This document shows positions 17,453 to 25,865 of a stretch of DNA of 64,000 bases, in pieces. Made by a program: the position numbers and the translations under genes. This stretch comes from Rhizobium viscosum (GTDB lineage: Bacteria; Pseudomonadota; Alphaproteobacteria; Rhizobiales; Rhizobiaceae): assembly GCF_014873945.1 (NCBI RefSeq), contig NZ_JADBEC010000002.1:1798001-1862000 (forward strand), read 5' to 3'. The first letter of the stretch is position 1; every line of letters begins with the position of its first letter. The notes beneath the pieces are model-generated. The model saw only the letters and a list, made by a program, of their open reading frames with translations. It did not search any database and had not been told where the DNA came from.

Positions 17453-17752
17453 CTAGCCGTCCGAACGGAGGGCTATCTCCGGCGCGAAGTTAGCCTTGTC
17501 TTCTCTTCTTGGCGTTACCGTGAACGCAAAAATCGCGAAGCTTGCTCTCTTTAATTGAAGAGATAGGTCTCGCGATATTTTGAACCGGAATCCACGCAAC
17601 CCGTTTTCTCTCCAGTGGTTCCAGGCATCAGCTGTGGGGTAGCTCGTCCAGGGACCTGCAATAATCGGTGGGAAGATGATGATGGCGAGCGCCTTCATAG
17701 CCGCAAGTATCTCCTTCACGCGAACTGGTGCTGCTTTTGGAACTGCGTCCAT
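17453..17752 (-). CDS. Small hypothetical protein with possible membrane segment
   Basis: This is a 99-aa minus-strand frame that converges with the RES toxin gene. The ATG at 17752 is preceded by a very strong AGGAGGAG, the main reason to call it. Residues 13-36 (ILAAMKALAIIIFPPIIAGP) are hydrophobic and could form one membrane helix; the rest is basic. I do not recognise the family, and the C-terminal half may be out of frame with an ancestral gene. It could be a small membrane protein or a decayed remnant. Confidence 0.4.
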   Translation of the reverse strand: MDAVPKAAPVRVKEILAAMKALAIIIFPPIIAGPWTSYPTADAWNHWRENGLRGFRFKISRDLSLQLKRASFAIFAFTVTPRREDKANFAPEIALRSDG

Positions 17753-17883
17753 CGTCTCCTCCTGTGCGGCAATCGCTCGCAGGTCCGTTCGTCAATAGTT
17801 ATCCAATACTGCAAGTCGGATCTTGCGTTGCACAGGATGCCAGGCGCCACTATTTTGATGCGACGAGGCGACGAGAGCAGGAA

Positions 17884-18858
17884 ATGGATTCGCAGCTCGA
17901 CATGTTTTCGAAGGCGCCGCTTCCTGTGGTGGAAAAAGTGAGCGCGCGCGTGGTGCTGCGTCGGCCACCGCAGACCAGCGCGATGTCCGACGAAGACATG
18001 GCGCGGAAACTTCAAGAGAGCGGAAACTATCGCATCCTCAGGAAGCTCGTCGCCCGGCCTGTCGTCACGGTTAGGCGGCCCCAATTCTCCGGTTTGGGGG
18101 TGGTTCTCGACACGGAGACCACGGGTCTCAATCACCGCACCGACGAGATCATCGAGATCGGTGCAGTCGCCTTTACCTTCAATGATGATGGAGTGATCGG
18201 CGATGTCATCGGTGTCTATGGCGGCTTGCAGCAGCCGTCCATGCCAATTCCGCCCGAGATCACGCGGCTGACGGGAATCACGGACGCGATGGTCGAGGGG
18301 CAGGTGATCGATATCCAGTCCCTGCGTAGGCTGACTGAACCGGCAGACCTGATCATCGCCCACAATGCCGGCTTTGACCGGCCGTTCTGCGATGCGTTCT
18401 CCCCCGTCTTTTCCGGCAAGGCGTGGGCTTGCTCGGTTTCGGAGATCGATTGGAGCGCCCGTGGCTTCGAGGGAACGAAGCTCGGCTACCTCATAGGCCA
18501 GGCCGGCTACTTTCATGAGGGCCACCGCGCTGTGGACGACTGCTTTGCGCTTCTTGAGATCCTCGATCAGCAGCAGGCAGACGAAGAAAGTCCCTTCAAC
18601 GAACTATACCGCGCCAGCCAGCAATCGCGTGTTCGCATTTTTGCTGAGCACAGTCCGTTCGACATGAAGGACCATCTGAAGGCGAGGGGCTATCGCTGGT
18701 CGGACGGCAGCGACGGTCGCCCTAAATCCTGGTGGATCGAAGTCGATGAAGACGATCTCAACGAGGAGCTTCGCTATCTTCGCTCGGACATTTACCAATG
18801 GGACGAAGCGGACCCGCCGATTTTGCACCTGACGGCCTTCGATCGGTTCAAAGCCTGA
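17884..18858 (+). CDS. 3'-5' exonuclease, DnaQ-like (DEDDh)
   Basis: This 324-aa protein carries the DEDDh exonuclease motifs: Exo I VLDTETTG (Asp and Glu ligands), Exo II IAHNAGFDRPF, and Exo III GHRAVDDCFALLEI (His-Ala-x-x-Asp). The fold matches the proofreading epsilon subunit of DNA polymerase III, but the protein is longer, with about 75 extra N-terminal residues and a 100-residue C-terminal region (KDHLKARGYRWSDG). Stand-alone relatives are common on rhizobial plasmids and are often annotated as DNA polymerase III subunit epsilon. ATG 17884 has GAGCAGG just upstream. A role in nucleic-acid trimming or repair is expected from the family; the true substrate is unknown. Confidence 0.85.
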   Translation: MDSQLDMFSKAPLPVVEKVSARVVLRRPPQTSAMSDEDMARKLQESGNYRILRKLVARPVVTVRRPQFSGLGVVLDTETTGLNHRTDEIIEIGAVAFTFNDDGVIGDVIGVYGGLQQPSMPIPPEITRLTGITDAMVEGQVIDIQSLRRLTEPADLIIAHNAGFDRPFCDAFSPVFSGKAWACSVSEIDWSARGFEGTKLGYLIGQAGYFHEGHRAVDDCFALLEILDQQQADEESPFNELYRASQQSRVRIFAEHSPFDMKDHLKARGYRWSDGSDGRPKSWWIEVDEDDLNEELRYLRSDIYQWDEADPPILHLTAFDRFKA

Positions 18859-18902
18859 TCGAAAGGATGACAACTCCGGGTCAACCCTTACGCTCCGGCC
18901 TT

Positions 18903-20033
18903 TCACTTCGTCGTTGCTGATTGTCGCGACGCGAGGTCCAGCAGCACGTTGGCGATTGCCTGGCCATCGTGCTGTCCGCGGCTCCATGCATCCTCATATT
19001 CGCCGGTGATTGCTTCGTAGGTCTCGTTGCTGCTCGGGCCATGAGACAGATACGAAAACGCGCCCACCGTTTTTTCAAAGGGAAAGAGGACGCGATTTTC
19101 CAGGGCGTGGGTCAAAAGCCGGCCCTGCTGCGGCTGCACTCTGGCCCACAGGGCCTCGACGCCCTGCAAAAGATCGCCCAGCGATCGATCCGTGGTCTCG
19201 CGGCATTGCAAGACGTTGCCGATCCAAACCCGCGGGCACCTGACATCTGCCAATGCGTCGGCGATCTCGGCGATGTGCAGATGCGGGAGCAGGCTCGTGT
19301 AAAAGCTTCCAGGTCCGAACGCGATCAAGTCGGCGCGCGCGAGCGCCTCAATCACCGCCGTATTCGCAGTGGGGGGAGTGCCCGATGCGGTCGATAACTC
19401 TATCTCCGCAATCCCGACCTTGGCGTCCTCCTCGGACAGCTTTGTAATCACGTCCTGCCTATCTACACGTTTTCCGTTTTTCAGTGTCGCACTAAGCGTG
19501 AGGTCACTGTCCAGCGATGACGCCCATACATCGCCCTCGATGCTGCAGAGCTTTCGGAACACGAAGACCGCCGTGTTGACGTCGCCGTTATGGGCCAGAG
19601 TGGCTCCCGCGAGTATGAAATTCCCAATGCTCCCGTTACGGAAATCGAAGTCGTTTCCAACTGTCGAGGAGAAAGTTTTCAGGTAATTCAGGATCGCGCC
19701 GCGTAGGCCAGGTTCCATGCGTTCGAGAAGCGGATGACGGCCCTGCGAGTAAAACAGGAACTCGGACAGCGCCTCGTCTTTGCCGAGGTTACTGGAAAGG
19801 CGAGCGTTGCAGATCTTGACGACATCGCCAGCGCGGCCCTCACCGTGCGCCATTGTCATCAGAGCCTGGCGGAGATCGCCGACGGCGAGAAGGCCGATCC
19901 GCTCTCGGATGATCTTGGAACTGCCGCCGCTGTCCCAAGCGGGTACGATGCGGGTCAGTTGTGCTTTGCCGCACAAAGCAATGTTGATCGCGCGACAGGC
20001 GCTACCGCCGGAAAACAGGACAATGCGTTTCAA
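18903..20033 (-). CDS. CofD-like / YvcK-family protein
   Basis: This 376-aa protein belongs to the CofD superfamily. Visible motifs are VLFSGGSACRAIN near the N-terminus, AWDSGGSSKIIRERIG, the central NDFDFRNGSIGNFILAG and LAHNGDVNTA, and AFGPGSFYTSLLPHL. CofD transfers 2-phospholactate in F420 synthesis, while YvcK relatives bind UDP-sugars and affect cell-wall and carbon metabolism; this branch is not assigned. The start is TTG 20033 with GGAG six bases upstream. It is the last gene of a minus-strand operon after the aldolase and the fused kinase (27-base gap), so a role in handling a phosphorylated sugar intermediate or a nucleotide sugar is plausible but unproven. Confidence 0.8.
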   Translation of the reverse strand: MKRIVLFSGGSACRAINIALCGKAQLTRIVPAWDSGGSSKIIRERIGLLAVGDLRQALMTMAHGEGRAGDVVKICNARLSSNLGKDEALSEFLFYSQGRHPLLERMEPGLRGAILNYLKTFSSTVGNDFDFRNGSIGNFILAGATLAHNGDVNTAVFVFRKLCSIEGDVWASSLDSDLTLSATLKNGKRVDRQDVITKLSEEDAKVGIAEIELSTASGTPPTANTAVIEALARADLIAFGPGSFYTSLLPHLHIAEIADALADVRCPRVWIGNVLQCRETTDRSLGDLLQGVEALWARVQPQQGRLLTHALENRVLFPFEKTVGAFSYLSHGPSSNETYEAITGEYEDAWSRGQHDGQAIANVLLDLASRQSATTK

Positions 20034-20060
20034 GCGGGACTCCGGAATTTGATTGGCGCT

Positions 20061-21509
20061 TCAGGTCGAGGAAGCGCCCAGCTTCTGTTCGAACGTATCT
20101 ATGACCCATGTCAGGACCGAGGCCATTTCGATCGGTATGGTTGTGTCGACTTCGAGTGTCGGACCAAGTCGACTGGGTTCGGCACGCTTCGCAAGCTCTA
20201 TGAGTTCCGGCACATATGCCAAACCTGGATGCCCGGCAAGGCGCTGCCCGCTCCTGTTTTTGTAACGATCGCCGATGACCTCTGGTGGAGCGTGACACCA
20301 GAGTTCAACGACCTCCGTGATGCCGGCCATGGCGATATGCTCGCGAAGCACTTCCACGGGCTGGAATCCGAACCATGCGTCGACGATGAACGTCGAGCCC
20401 GGGGCCGCCTCTGCAACGGAAGAGAATATGGCTTTGTAGCTGGCCCTCCCCAGGATGCGATTGAACGGGCGGTCGACACTTTCGATGAGCTCCAAAAAAG
20501 GGTTCTTGACTGTGTCGAGAGAGAGCAGCGGCCAGCCGGTTTCCTTGCAGAGCGCGTGCGATAGCCCACTCTTTCCCGATGCAGGCACGCCGTTCACCAT
20601 CACGAGGCGCTTGCCGGTTCCCCGAGGCGAATGTGAAGCGAGATCGAGTGCGGCAAGGCCACATCCGATTACGCCGGCATCGTCACCAAGTTCGGCAAGG
20701 CGAACATCGGCATCATACCAGGTTTCCAGTTTGGGGAGGAAGCCGAGCGATCGGATCGCAGCTTCGCCCATGCCGCCTCCAAGGACGACAACATCGGGGT
20801 CGAATGCAGCCGATAGGGTATTGATTGCCGCCCGCAGCGGACCGCCCCACGCTCGCATGACACCAATTGCCGGCTCATCGCCTGCCTCGGCTTGCTGGAG
20901 CAGGTGTTCGAACCGGATGTCCGAGCCGTATCCCGCCTCGTAGAGATGTCGCCCCAAGGAGGTGCCGGAAGACTCTGTCTCGATACATCCACGCTGGCCA
21001 CAGGGGCAGGGTTGCCCTCCGATATTTACGACGAGATGACCGAGTTGTCCGGCGCACCTCCTGCCGTTCACAATTTGCCCGCTTTCCATGACCGCGCCGC
21101 CAATTCCGGTGCCGATGGTCATCATCACAGCGTTGCGAAGACCCTTGGCCGCTCCCCGTCTCGACTCGCCAATGAGTGCCATGCTGCAATCGTTGGCGAC
21201 CAGGGTTGAGCGGCCAAAGGTCGTTGACAGTTCATGCTTCAGGTCCACGCCCGAAAGATTGAGAAAGCCTCCTGAGATGATTTCGCCGGACCAACCGTCG
21301 ACACGACCCGGTATTCCGACGCCGATGGCGCGAGCGCCATCACCGTCCATCCCACGGACGAGGTCCTTGATAAGCCCGATGGCAACCGCAGGGTCGCGAC
21401 TACCCGCTATCGAGCGCTTCTTGAGAATCGCCCCGGATGGAGAGATTCTCGCTGCCCGCATATTCGTGCCGCCGACGTCGATGCCGATTGCAAAATCTTC
21501 AGGAGACAT
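20061..21509 (-). CDS. ROK-family sugar kinase fused to P-loop kinase domain
   Basis: This is a 482-aa two-domain protein. Residues 1-290 are a ROK kinase: GIDVGGTNMRAARI phosphate-binding loop, MMTIGTGIGGAVMESG, and the zinc motif CPCGQRGCIE. The C-terminal domain (about 295-482) begins with MVNGVPASGKSGLSHAL, a Walker A loop, and continues with a kinase-like core (VDAWFGFQPVEVLREHI), resembling small-molecule P-loop kinases. ROK kinases phosphorylate hexoses such as glucose, fructose or N-acetylmannosamine. ATG 21509 with AGGA just ahead is preferred over longer starts that overlap the aldolase. The aldolase stop is 13 bases upstream, so the two are co-transcribed. The fusion suggests two successive phosphorylations, giving a bisphosphate for the aldolase; that is inference. 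Confidence 0.85.
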   Translation of the reverse strand: MSPEDFAIGIDVGGTNMRAARISPSGAILKKRSIAGSRDPAVAIGLIKDLVRGMDGDGARAIGVGIPGRVDGWSGEIISGGFLNLSGVDLKHELSTTFGRSTLVANDCSMALIGESRRGAAKGLRNAVMMTIGTGIGGAVMESGQIVNGRRCAGQLGHLVVNIGGQPCPCGQRGCIETESSGTSLGRHLYEAGYGSDIRFEHLLQQAEAGDEPAIGVMRAWGGPLRAAINTLSAAFDPDVVVLGGGMGEAAIRSLGFLPKLETWYDADVRLAELGDDAGVIGCGLAALDLASHSPRGTGKRLVMVNGVPASGKSGLSHALCKETGWPLLSLDTVKNPFLELIESVDRPFNRILGRASYKAIFSSVAEAAPGSTFIVDAWFGFQPVEVLREHIAMAGITEVVELWCHAPPEVIGDRYKNRSGQRLAGHPGLAYVPELIELAKRAEPSRLGPTLEVDTTIPIEMASVLTWVIDTFEQKLGASST

Positions 21510-21522
21510 TTCTGTTCGAACC

Positions 21523-22440
21523 TCAGGCTGCGGCCTTTTCGGCGCGATAACGCCGGATGATATTCTGAATGTCCTGCAGGCGGGAGACAGCAATCGTCGA
21601 AAGTTTTTCCTTCGACACCTTGCGATCAAGCGAAATGCAGTCTTTCCAGAGCGAGCGGCCAGCGATGACACCGGATGCGCCGTTCTTCATTGCCGCTTCG
21701 ACCTGCGGCAGGAAGGTCCTGTGATCGACGCCGGCGGACAGGACGGCCCACGGAACGTCGCCGGAAATCTTGGTGACTTCAGCGCAAGCTTCCTCGTTGC
21801 CCGGATAAGGAATCTTCAGAACCTTCGAGCCGAGCTCCAGGCAGGCGCGCGAGCCCTCGACGATCAGCGACGGGACCTTCGCTTCGTATTCTTCCTTGCT
21901 TTCGCCTTCCAGCTGATAGGTCAGGAATTCCACGACCAAAAGCAGGTCCTCGTTGGCGAAATCCTCGATGCGCTTTTTCAAGGTTTCGAGGTTCGCTGTG
22001 TTTGCGGCCGGCCTATCCATGCGGAGGTAAACCATGATCTTGCCGCCCGTTGCGCCAAGTTCGCGCACCTTGCGGGCGTCAATCCCGTCGACCATCTTGG
22101 AAATGCGATAGCCTTCAGGGGAAACGTCGAAGCCGGAGGCGTCGATACCAATCAGGAGAGCGGTATCGCGGGGCAGGATATCCTTGTCGACGAGATCGGG
22201 AACAGCGCAGATAGGATCGACCAGCACGCAGCCTGCCTTGGAGGCCAGGTATAGCGTGATGTCCGCCTTGGTCTCGCCGAGCGTCGCGTTGCTGATTTTC
22301 GCCTGTTCTTCCGGCGTCGTAGCAAGTACGGTACGCATGCCGCCGCGCTGGTCGCAGGCGATAACCATCATGGCTCCACTAGCATCGCAAATCTGATGAT
22401 AGCCGCGGCGCTCTGCGGTGGTCATAGCTGTCATTCTCAT
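21523..22440 (-). CDS. LacD/YihT-family ketose (bis)phosphate aldolase
   Basis: This 305-aa TIM-barrel aldolase is similar to tagatose-1,6-bisphosphate aldolase LacD and to sulfofructose-1-phosphate aldolase YihT. Signs are ASGAMMVIACDQRGGMR near the N-terminus, GGKIMVYLRMD with the likely Schiff-base lysine region, and VLKIPYPGNEE, VPWAVLSAGVDH and GASGVIAGRSLWKD. The second ATG (22434) is better spaced from GGGAG than the first. It heads the minus-strand operon aldolase, ROK/P-loop kinase, CofD-like protein, and is divergent from a SorC regulator and a sugar ABC importer. It probably cleaves a phosphorylated ketose into dihydroxyacetone phosphate and an aldehyde; the sugar is unknown. Confidence 0.85.
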   Translation of the reverse strand: MRMTAMTTAERRGYHQICDASGAMMVIACDQRGGMRTVLATTPEEQAKISNATLGETKADITLYLASKAGCVLVDPICAVPDLVDKDILPRDTALLIGIDASGFDVSPEGYRISKMVDGIDARKVRELGATGGKIMVYLRMDRPAANTANLETLKKRIEDFANEDLLLVVEFLTYQLEGESKEEYEAKVPSLIVEGSRACLELGSKVLKIPYPGNEEACAEVTKISGDVPWAVLSAGVDHRTFLPQVEAAMKNGASGVIAGRSLWKDCISLDRKVSKEKLSTIAVSRLQDIQNIIRRYRAEKAAA

Positions 22441-22618
22441 TCTCCCTCTGGATCGAGACTTGTGTCGGGGTCGGGTGATTGGGTCTGAACAGGACGCACG
22501 TCCTCGTTTCGCGCCATCGCAGGTGTTGGCCTGGCTGGTTCGATGTCAATGTTGAATTGTGATCCGGTTCGGTGTAACTTTCGAAGCCATGTAACACGTT
22601 GCAGAAAGGAATTGCAAG
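22441..22618. promoter_or_regulatory. Divergent control region between aldolase operon and SorC gene
   Basis: These 178 bases must hold the promoters for both directions. A direct repeat TGTAAC occurs at 22573-22578 and 22590-22595, a 17-base period, just upstream of the regulator's ribosome-binding site AAAGGA (22605-22610). It could be a SorC operator, but no consensus is known to me for this branch. Confidence 0.35.
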
Positions 22619-23572
22619 CTGCTTCCGCAAACACCACAGGACACGGCATCCCGTGCGACCCTGCATATGGTCGCCAAGCTTCACTACGAAAGCGACATGC
22701 CGCAGGTCGAAATCGCCAAGAAGCTAGGCGTTTCCACCGCAACCGTGTCCCGCCTGCTAACCCGGGCGCGAGCACTTGGAATTGTGAAAATCGAAGTCAT
22801 GGACCTGGTTGTCCCTGACGAGATCACCGCGCAACTGATCGAGGCTCTCGGTCTCAAACGCGCCGCCGTGATCGATACGCCATCGACAGGTGTCCTCGCC
22901 GCTCTGGCTGCCCCGCTGGGCAACCTCCTTAAGGAGGAGAATCTCGCGAAGGGCGCAACGATCGGGATTGGATGGGGACGTGCGGTTCGCGAGGTCATTC
23001 AAGCTGGATTGCCACGCATTCCGGATGCGCGCGCCGTTGCGCTGAATGGCGGCCTGCAGCAGTCGGCCCCGCATTTCCAGATTAACGAGTTCGTTCGTCA
23101 GGCGGCTGAGCAGTTCGGCGGGACCGCCCACTTTTTGCACGCCCCATACTTATCCTCGGTCGAACTTCGCGATGCTTTCTTGAGCGATCCCGTTGTCAAG
23201 GAAACCTCCGGGCTCTGGGACAAACTCGACTGTGCGATCGTCGGGATTGGATTACCTCACGCTATCAATCCGCCGGAAGCAAGCGCCGCGACCCTCAACG
23301 AACAATCGATCGGCGGAGCCGTTGGCGATGTCATCCGTCACTACGTCGACCGCGACGGGAAGCTGCTTCCGTGGGAGGGCGAGGAACGCATGATCGCCGC
23401 GACGCCAGCTCAACTCCAAAATGCCGGACTGTCGATCGGAGTGGCTGCAACGATCGAAAAGGCCGCCGGAATCGTTGGGGCGGTTCGCTCTGGGATGATC
23501 AACGCGCTCGTAACCGATACCTCGACTGCGCTTGCAATTTTGGAGATTTGTCAAGAAAAAGCAAACAGCTAA
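22619..23572 (+). CDS. SorC/DeoR-family sugar-responsive transcriptional regulator
   Basis: This regulator has an N-terminal helix-turn-helix (MPQVEIAKKLGVSTATVSRLL) and a C-terminal SorC sugar-binding domain of about 250 residues (ATIGIGWGRAVREVI, RAVALNGGLQQ, CAIVGIGLPHA, GLSIGVAATIEKAAGIVGAV). SorC proteins respond to phosphorylated sugars made by the pathway they control. The first ATG is at 22667, but it would start inside the usual helix before the HTH (VAKLHYE). No ATG, GTG or TTG lies upstream in frame, yet CTG 22619 has AAAGGA eight bases before it and restores a normal N-terminus, so it is taken as the start (317 aa). It lies between the aldolase operon and the ABC importer and probably regulates both. 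Confidence 0.8.
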   Translation: MLPQTPQDTASRATLHMVAKLHYESDMPQVEIAKKLGVSTATVSRLLTRARALGIVKIEVMDLVVPDEITAQLIEALGLKRAAVIDTPSTGVLAALAAPLGNLLKEENLAKGATIGIGWGRAVREVIQAGLPRIPDARAVALNGGLQQSAPHFQINEFVRQAAEQFGGTAHFLHAPYLSSVELRDAFLSDPVVKETSGLWDKLDCAIVGIGLPHAINPPEASAATLNEQSIGGAVGDVIRHYVDRDGKLLPWEGEERMIAATPAQLQNAGLSIGVAATIEKAAGIVGAVRSGMINALVTDTSTALAILEICQEKANS

Positions 23573-23722
23573 CTGCTGACAATCGGCCGCCGCAGAGCAT
23601 GTGAAATAATTTTCTGGAAAAAATTACTTGACGGCGCGTGGCCGTTGACCTGATTATTCCCCCGCTGATCGGGCGTGAGACAGAGGAGTTCTCAGAGCCC
23701 AATTTCAATCAGGGAGGGAATC
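23573..23722 (+). promoter_or_regulatory. Promoter region of sugar ABC importer with inverted repeat
   Basis: A palindrome TTTTC-TG-GAAAA (23610-23621) lies just upstream of TTGACG (23628-23633), which is followed 18 bases later by GATTAT (23652-23657), a plausible -35/-10 pair. The binding-protein gene starts at 23723 after a strong GGGAGGG. The palindrome is a candidate SorC or catabolite-control site. Confidence 0.4.
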
Positions 23723-24712
23723 ATGGAACGTCGTTCGTTCATCAAATCTGCCGCCATCGCTTCGCTTGCCGCTCCGGCTTTGATCACCGCTGGTCGCGCG
23801 GTGGCTCAGGACAAGAAGTTCACAATCGCACTCATCCCCGGCCTCACGACCGACGCATTTTACATCACGATGCGGAAGGGCGCTGAAGCTGCGGCGAAGG
23901 CCGTAGGTGCTCAGCTGGTCTTCCAGGGAGCGCCCGAATTCAATCCGGTAACTCAGGTTCCCGTTCTCGACGCCGTCATTGCCAAGTCGCCTGACGCACT
24001 GCTGATTGCGCCGACCGATACAAACCAGCTTATCCAGCCGCTGAAGCGAGCCTCGGATGCCGGCATTCCGATCATTACCGTCGACACGTTTATCGGCAGT
24101 GGCGACTATCAGACCGGTGCGGGTGACGGCGATTTCCCCTTGTCGTACATCGCGTCGGACAACATTCTCGGCGGTGCGATTGCCGCACGCGCGTTGGCCA
24201 CCGCTATCGGTGATAAGGGCAAGGTGTTCGTCTCCAACGTCAAGCCGGGCATCTCGACGACTGATCAGCGAGAGCAGGGCTTCAAGGACGAGATGAAAAA
24301 GCATCCGAACATCGAGGTCCTCGAAACCCAGTTCAACGAAAACGACGCCAACAAGGCTGCTTCCCAGCTCCAGGCAGTCTATGCCCGTAACTCGGACCTC
24401 GCCGGGGTCTTCGGCGCGAACCTCTTCTCAGCGATGGGCTCATCGAACGGTGTTCAGCAGGCTGGCCAGATTGGCAAGATGAAGGTCGTCGCCTTCGATG
24501 CGCCGGGCTCAATCGTCGACAGCCTGAATTCCGGTCTTGTGGATATGGCGATCGCACAGCATCCCGCCGAAATCGGGTACTACGGCGTCATGTCGGCATA
24601 CGCACATCTCACTGGAAACTCGATCCCGACTAAAATCGGCACCGGGTTCACGGTCATCGACAAGAAGAACGTCGCAGACCCCGCAACCGCAAAGTTCATC
24701 TACGCAGAGTGA
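23723..24712 (+). CDS. Sugar ABC transporter substrate-binding protein (RbsB/FrcB type)
   Basis: This 329-aa periplasmic protein of the ribose/fructose-binding family (PBP1) begins MERRSFIKSAAIASLAAPAL. The RRSFIK motif resembles a twin-arginine signal, with probable cleavage after AVAQ. The mature part shows KFTIALIPGLTTDAFYITM, LLIAPTDTNQLIQPLKRA, IPIITVDTFIGSGDY and VVAFDAPGSIVDSL, typical of the sugar cleft. It is followed by a stable hairpin and then permease and ATPase genes. RbsB relatives bind pentoses, hexoses or polyols; the neighbouring kinase and aldolase suggest a ketose or a sugar convertible to one. ATG 23723 has AGGGAGGG eight bases ahead. Confidence 0.9.
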   Translation: MERRSFIKSAAIASLAAPALITAGRAVAQDKKFTIALIPGLTTDAFYITMRKGAEAAAKAVGAQLVFQGAPEFNPVTQVPVLDAVIAKSPDALLIAPTDTNQLIQPLKRASDAGIPIITVDTFIGSGDYQTGAGDGDFPLSYIASDNILGGAIAARALATAIGDKGKVFVSNVKPGISTTDQREQGFKDEMKKHPNIEVLETQFNENDANKAASQLQAVYARNSDLAGVFGANLFSAMGSSNGVQQAGQIGKMKVVAFDAPGSIVDSLNSGLVDMAIAQHPAEIGYYGVMSAYAHLTGNSIPTKIGTGFTVIDKKNVADPATAKFIYAE

Positions 24713-24730
24713 AAGCCTCCCAAGCTTCAC

Positions 24731-24761
24731 GGGACGTCCGGTCGCACTGATCGGGCGTCCC
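24731..24761 (+). terminator. Intercistronic stem-loop after the binding-protein gene
   Basis: GGGACGTCCG (24731-24740) pairs with CGGGCGTCCC (24752-24761) around an 11-base loop: ten pairs, one of them G-U. No T-run follows. Such hairpins often lie between the binding-protein and permease genes of ABC operons. They stabilise the upstream mRNA or partly end transcription, so more binding protein than permease is made. Confidence 0.6.
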
Positions 24762-24806
24762 ACGTTACGGCGCAACAGCCATCTGCTAACTTCCGGGAGC
24801 GACTGA

Positions 24807-25865
24807 ATGGTCGAGCAAGCAAATCCGACGAGTGCGTCGCATGTGGCCCCCCAGGCCGACCATGCGGACGTCAGTAAAACCGTCATCCAAAAAATCGCCC
24901 AGCTACGCGCATGGGTTTTTCTCGCCGCCCTGCTTGTAGTCTTTGAACTTTGGGCGCGCATCGATTTTGGCGGGACCTTTGTCGGTTCCTCGTTCAATTG
25001 GCGTTCGGTCGCGATTTTCGCGGTAGCGCCGCTTCTTCTCGCTATCGGTCAGACCTTCGTTATCATTTCCGGCGGCATCGACCTCTCCGCGGGCTTCATT
25101 ATGGGCCTGGCCGCGGTCGTTGCGGCGCATGCTATAAACATGCTGGGCGTCTACATGCCCTTGCCGATCGCGATGGTGCTCGGAATTTGCATTGCCGTCG
25201 CGGCCGCTGTCATTCCTGGAACCATCAACGGCTTGCTGATCTCGCAGCTGAAAGTTCCACCCTTCATCGGGACGCTCGGCATGTTCGGTGTCGCCAGAGG
25301 TTCAGCGTTCCTGTTGGCTGGCGGAACAACCGTCCCGGTGAAAAACAGCTATCTGGCCGAACTCGGAAATGGTCAGGTTCTCGGTCTTCCATACCTCGTT
25401 ATCGTCGCCGCGATCGTGGTGGTCGTCATGCATTACCTGCTGAGCCAGACGCGTTTTGGCCAGCACAATTATGCAATCGGTGCCAATGCCCAGGCCGCCC
25501 GTCGCGCCGGCGTGGACATCAAACGGCATTTGCTGCGTCTTTATATCCTGTCGGCGATTTGCGCCGGCATCGGTGGGGCTCTTTACGCCGCGCGTTTCAC
25601 CGCCGGCGCTGCTCAGGCAGGTGAACCACTCCTTCTCGATAGCGTCGCGGCGGTGGTGATCGGCGGGGCAAGCCTGTTCGGTGGCTCAGGTACTATAGTT
25701 GGGACGATCGCCGGTGCGCTCGTCATCGCGGTCATCCAGTACGGCCTTGTGTTTATGAACGTCGAACCATTCTGGCAGTTCATCGCGGTCGGCGTCGTCA
25801 TCATCATCTCGGTGCTTATCGATCAGGCCCAACGTCGGTTCAGCGGAGCAAAGCAGGATGAATAG
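24807..25865 (+). CDS. Sugar ABC transporter permease (RbsC/FrcC type)
   Basis: This 352-aa inner-membrane protein of the branched/ribose permease family has about eight to ten hydrophobic helices and the family hallmarks QTFVIISGGIDLSAGFIMGL and GANAQAARRAGVDI, the cytoplasmic loop that contacts the ATPase. The N-terminal 35 residues are a polar cytoplasmic extension. Its stop overlaps the ATPase start by eight bases, so translation is coupled. With the binding protein and ATPase it forms a three-gene importer laid out like the Sinorhizobium fructose system FrcBCA, though the substrate here is not known. Confidence 0.9.
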   Translation: MVEQANPTSASHVAPQADHADVSKTVIQKIAQLRAWVFLAALLVVFELWARIDFGGTFVGSSFNWRSVAIFAVAPLLLAIGQTFVIISGGIDLSAGFIMGLAAVVAAHAINMLGVYMPLPIAMVLGICIAVAAAVIPGTINGLLISQLKVPPFIGTLGMFGVARGSAFLLAGGTTVPVKNSYLAELGNGQVLGLPYLVIVAAIVVVVMHYLLSQTRFGQHNYAIGANAQAARRAGVDIKRHLLRLYILSAICAGIGGALYAARFTAGAAQAGEPLLLDSVAAVVIGGASLFGGSGTIVGTIAGALVIAVIQYGLVFMNVEPFWQFIAVGVVIIISVLIDQAQRRFSGAKQDE

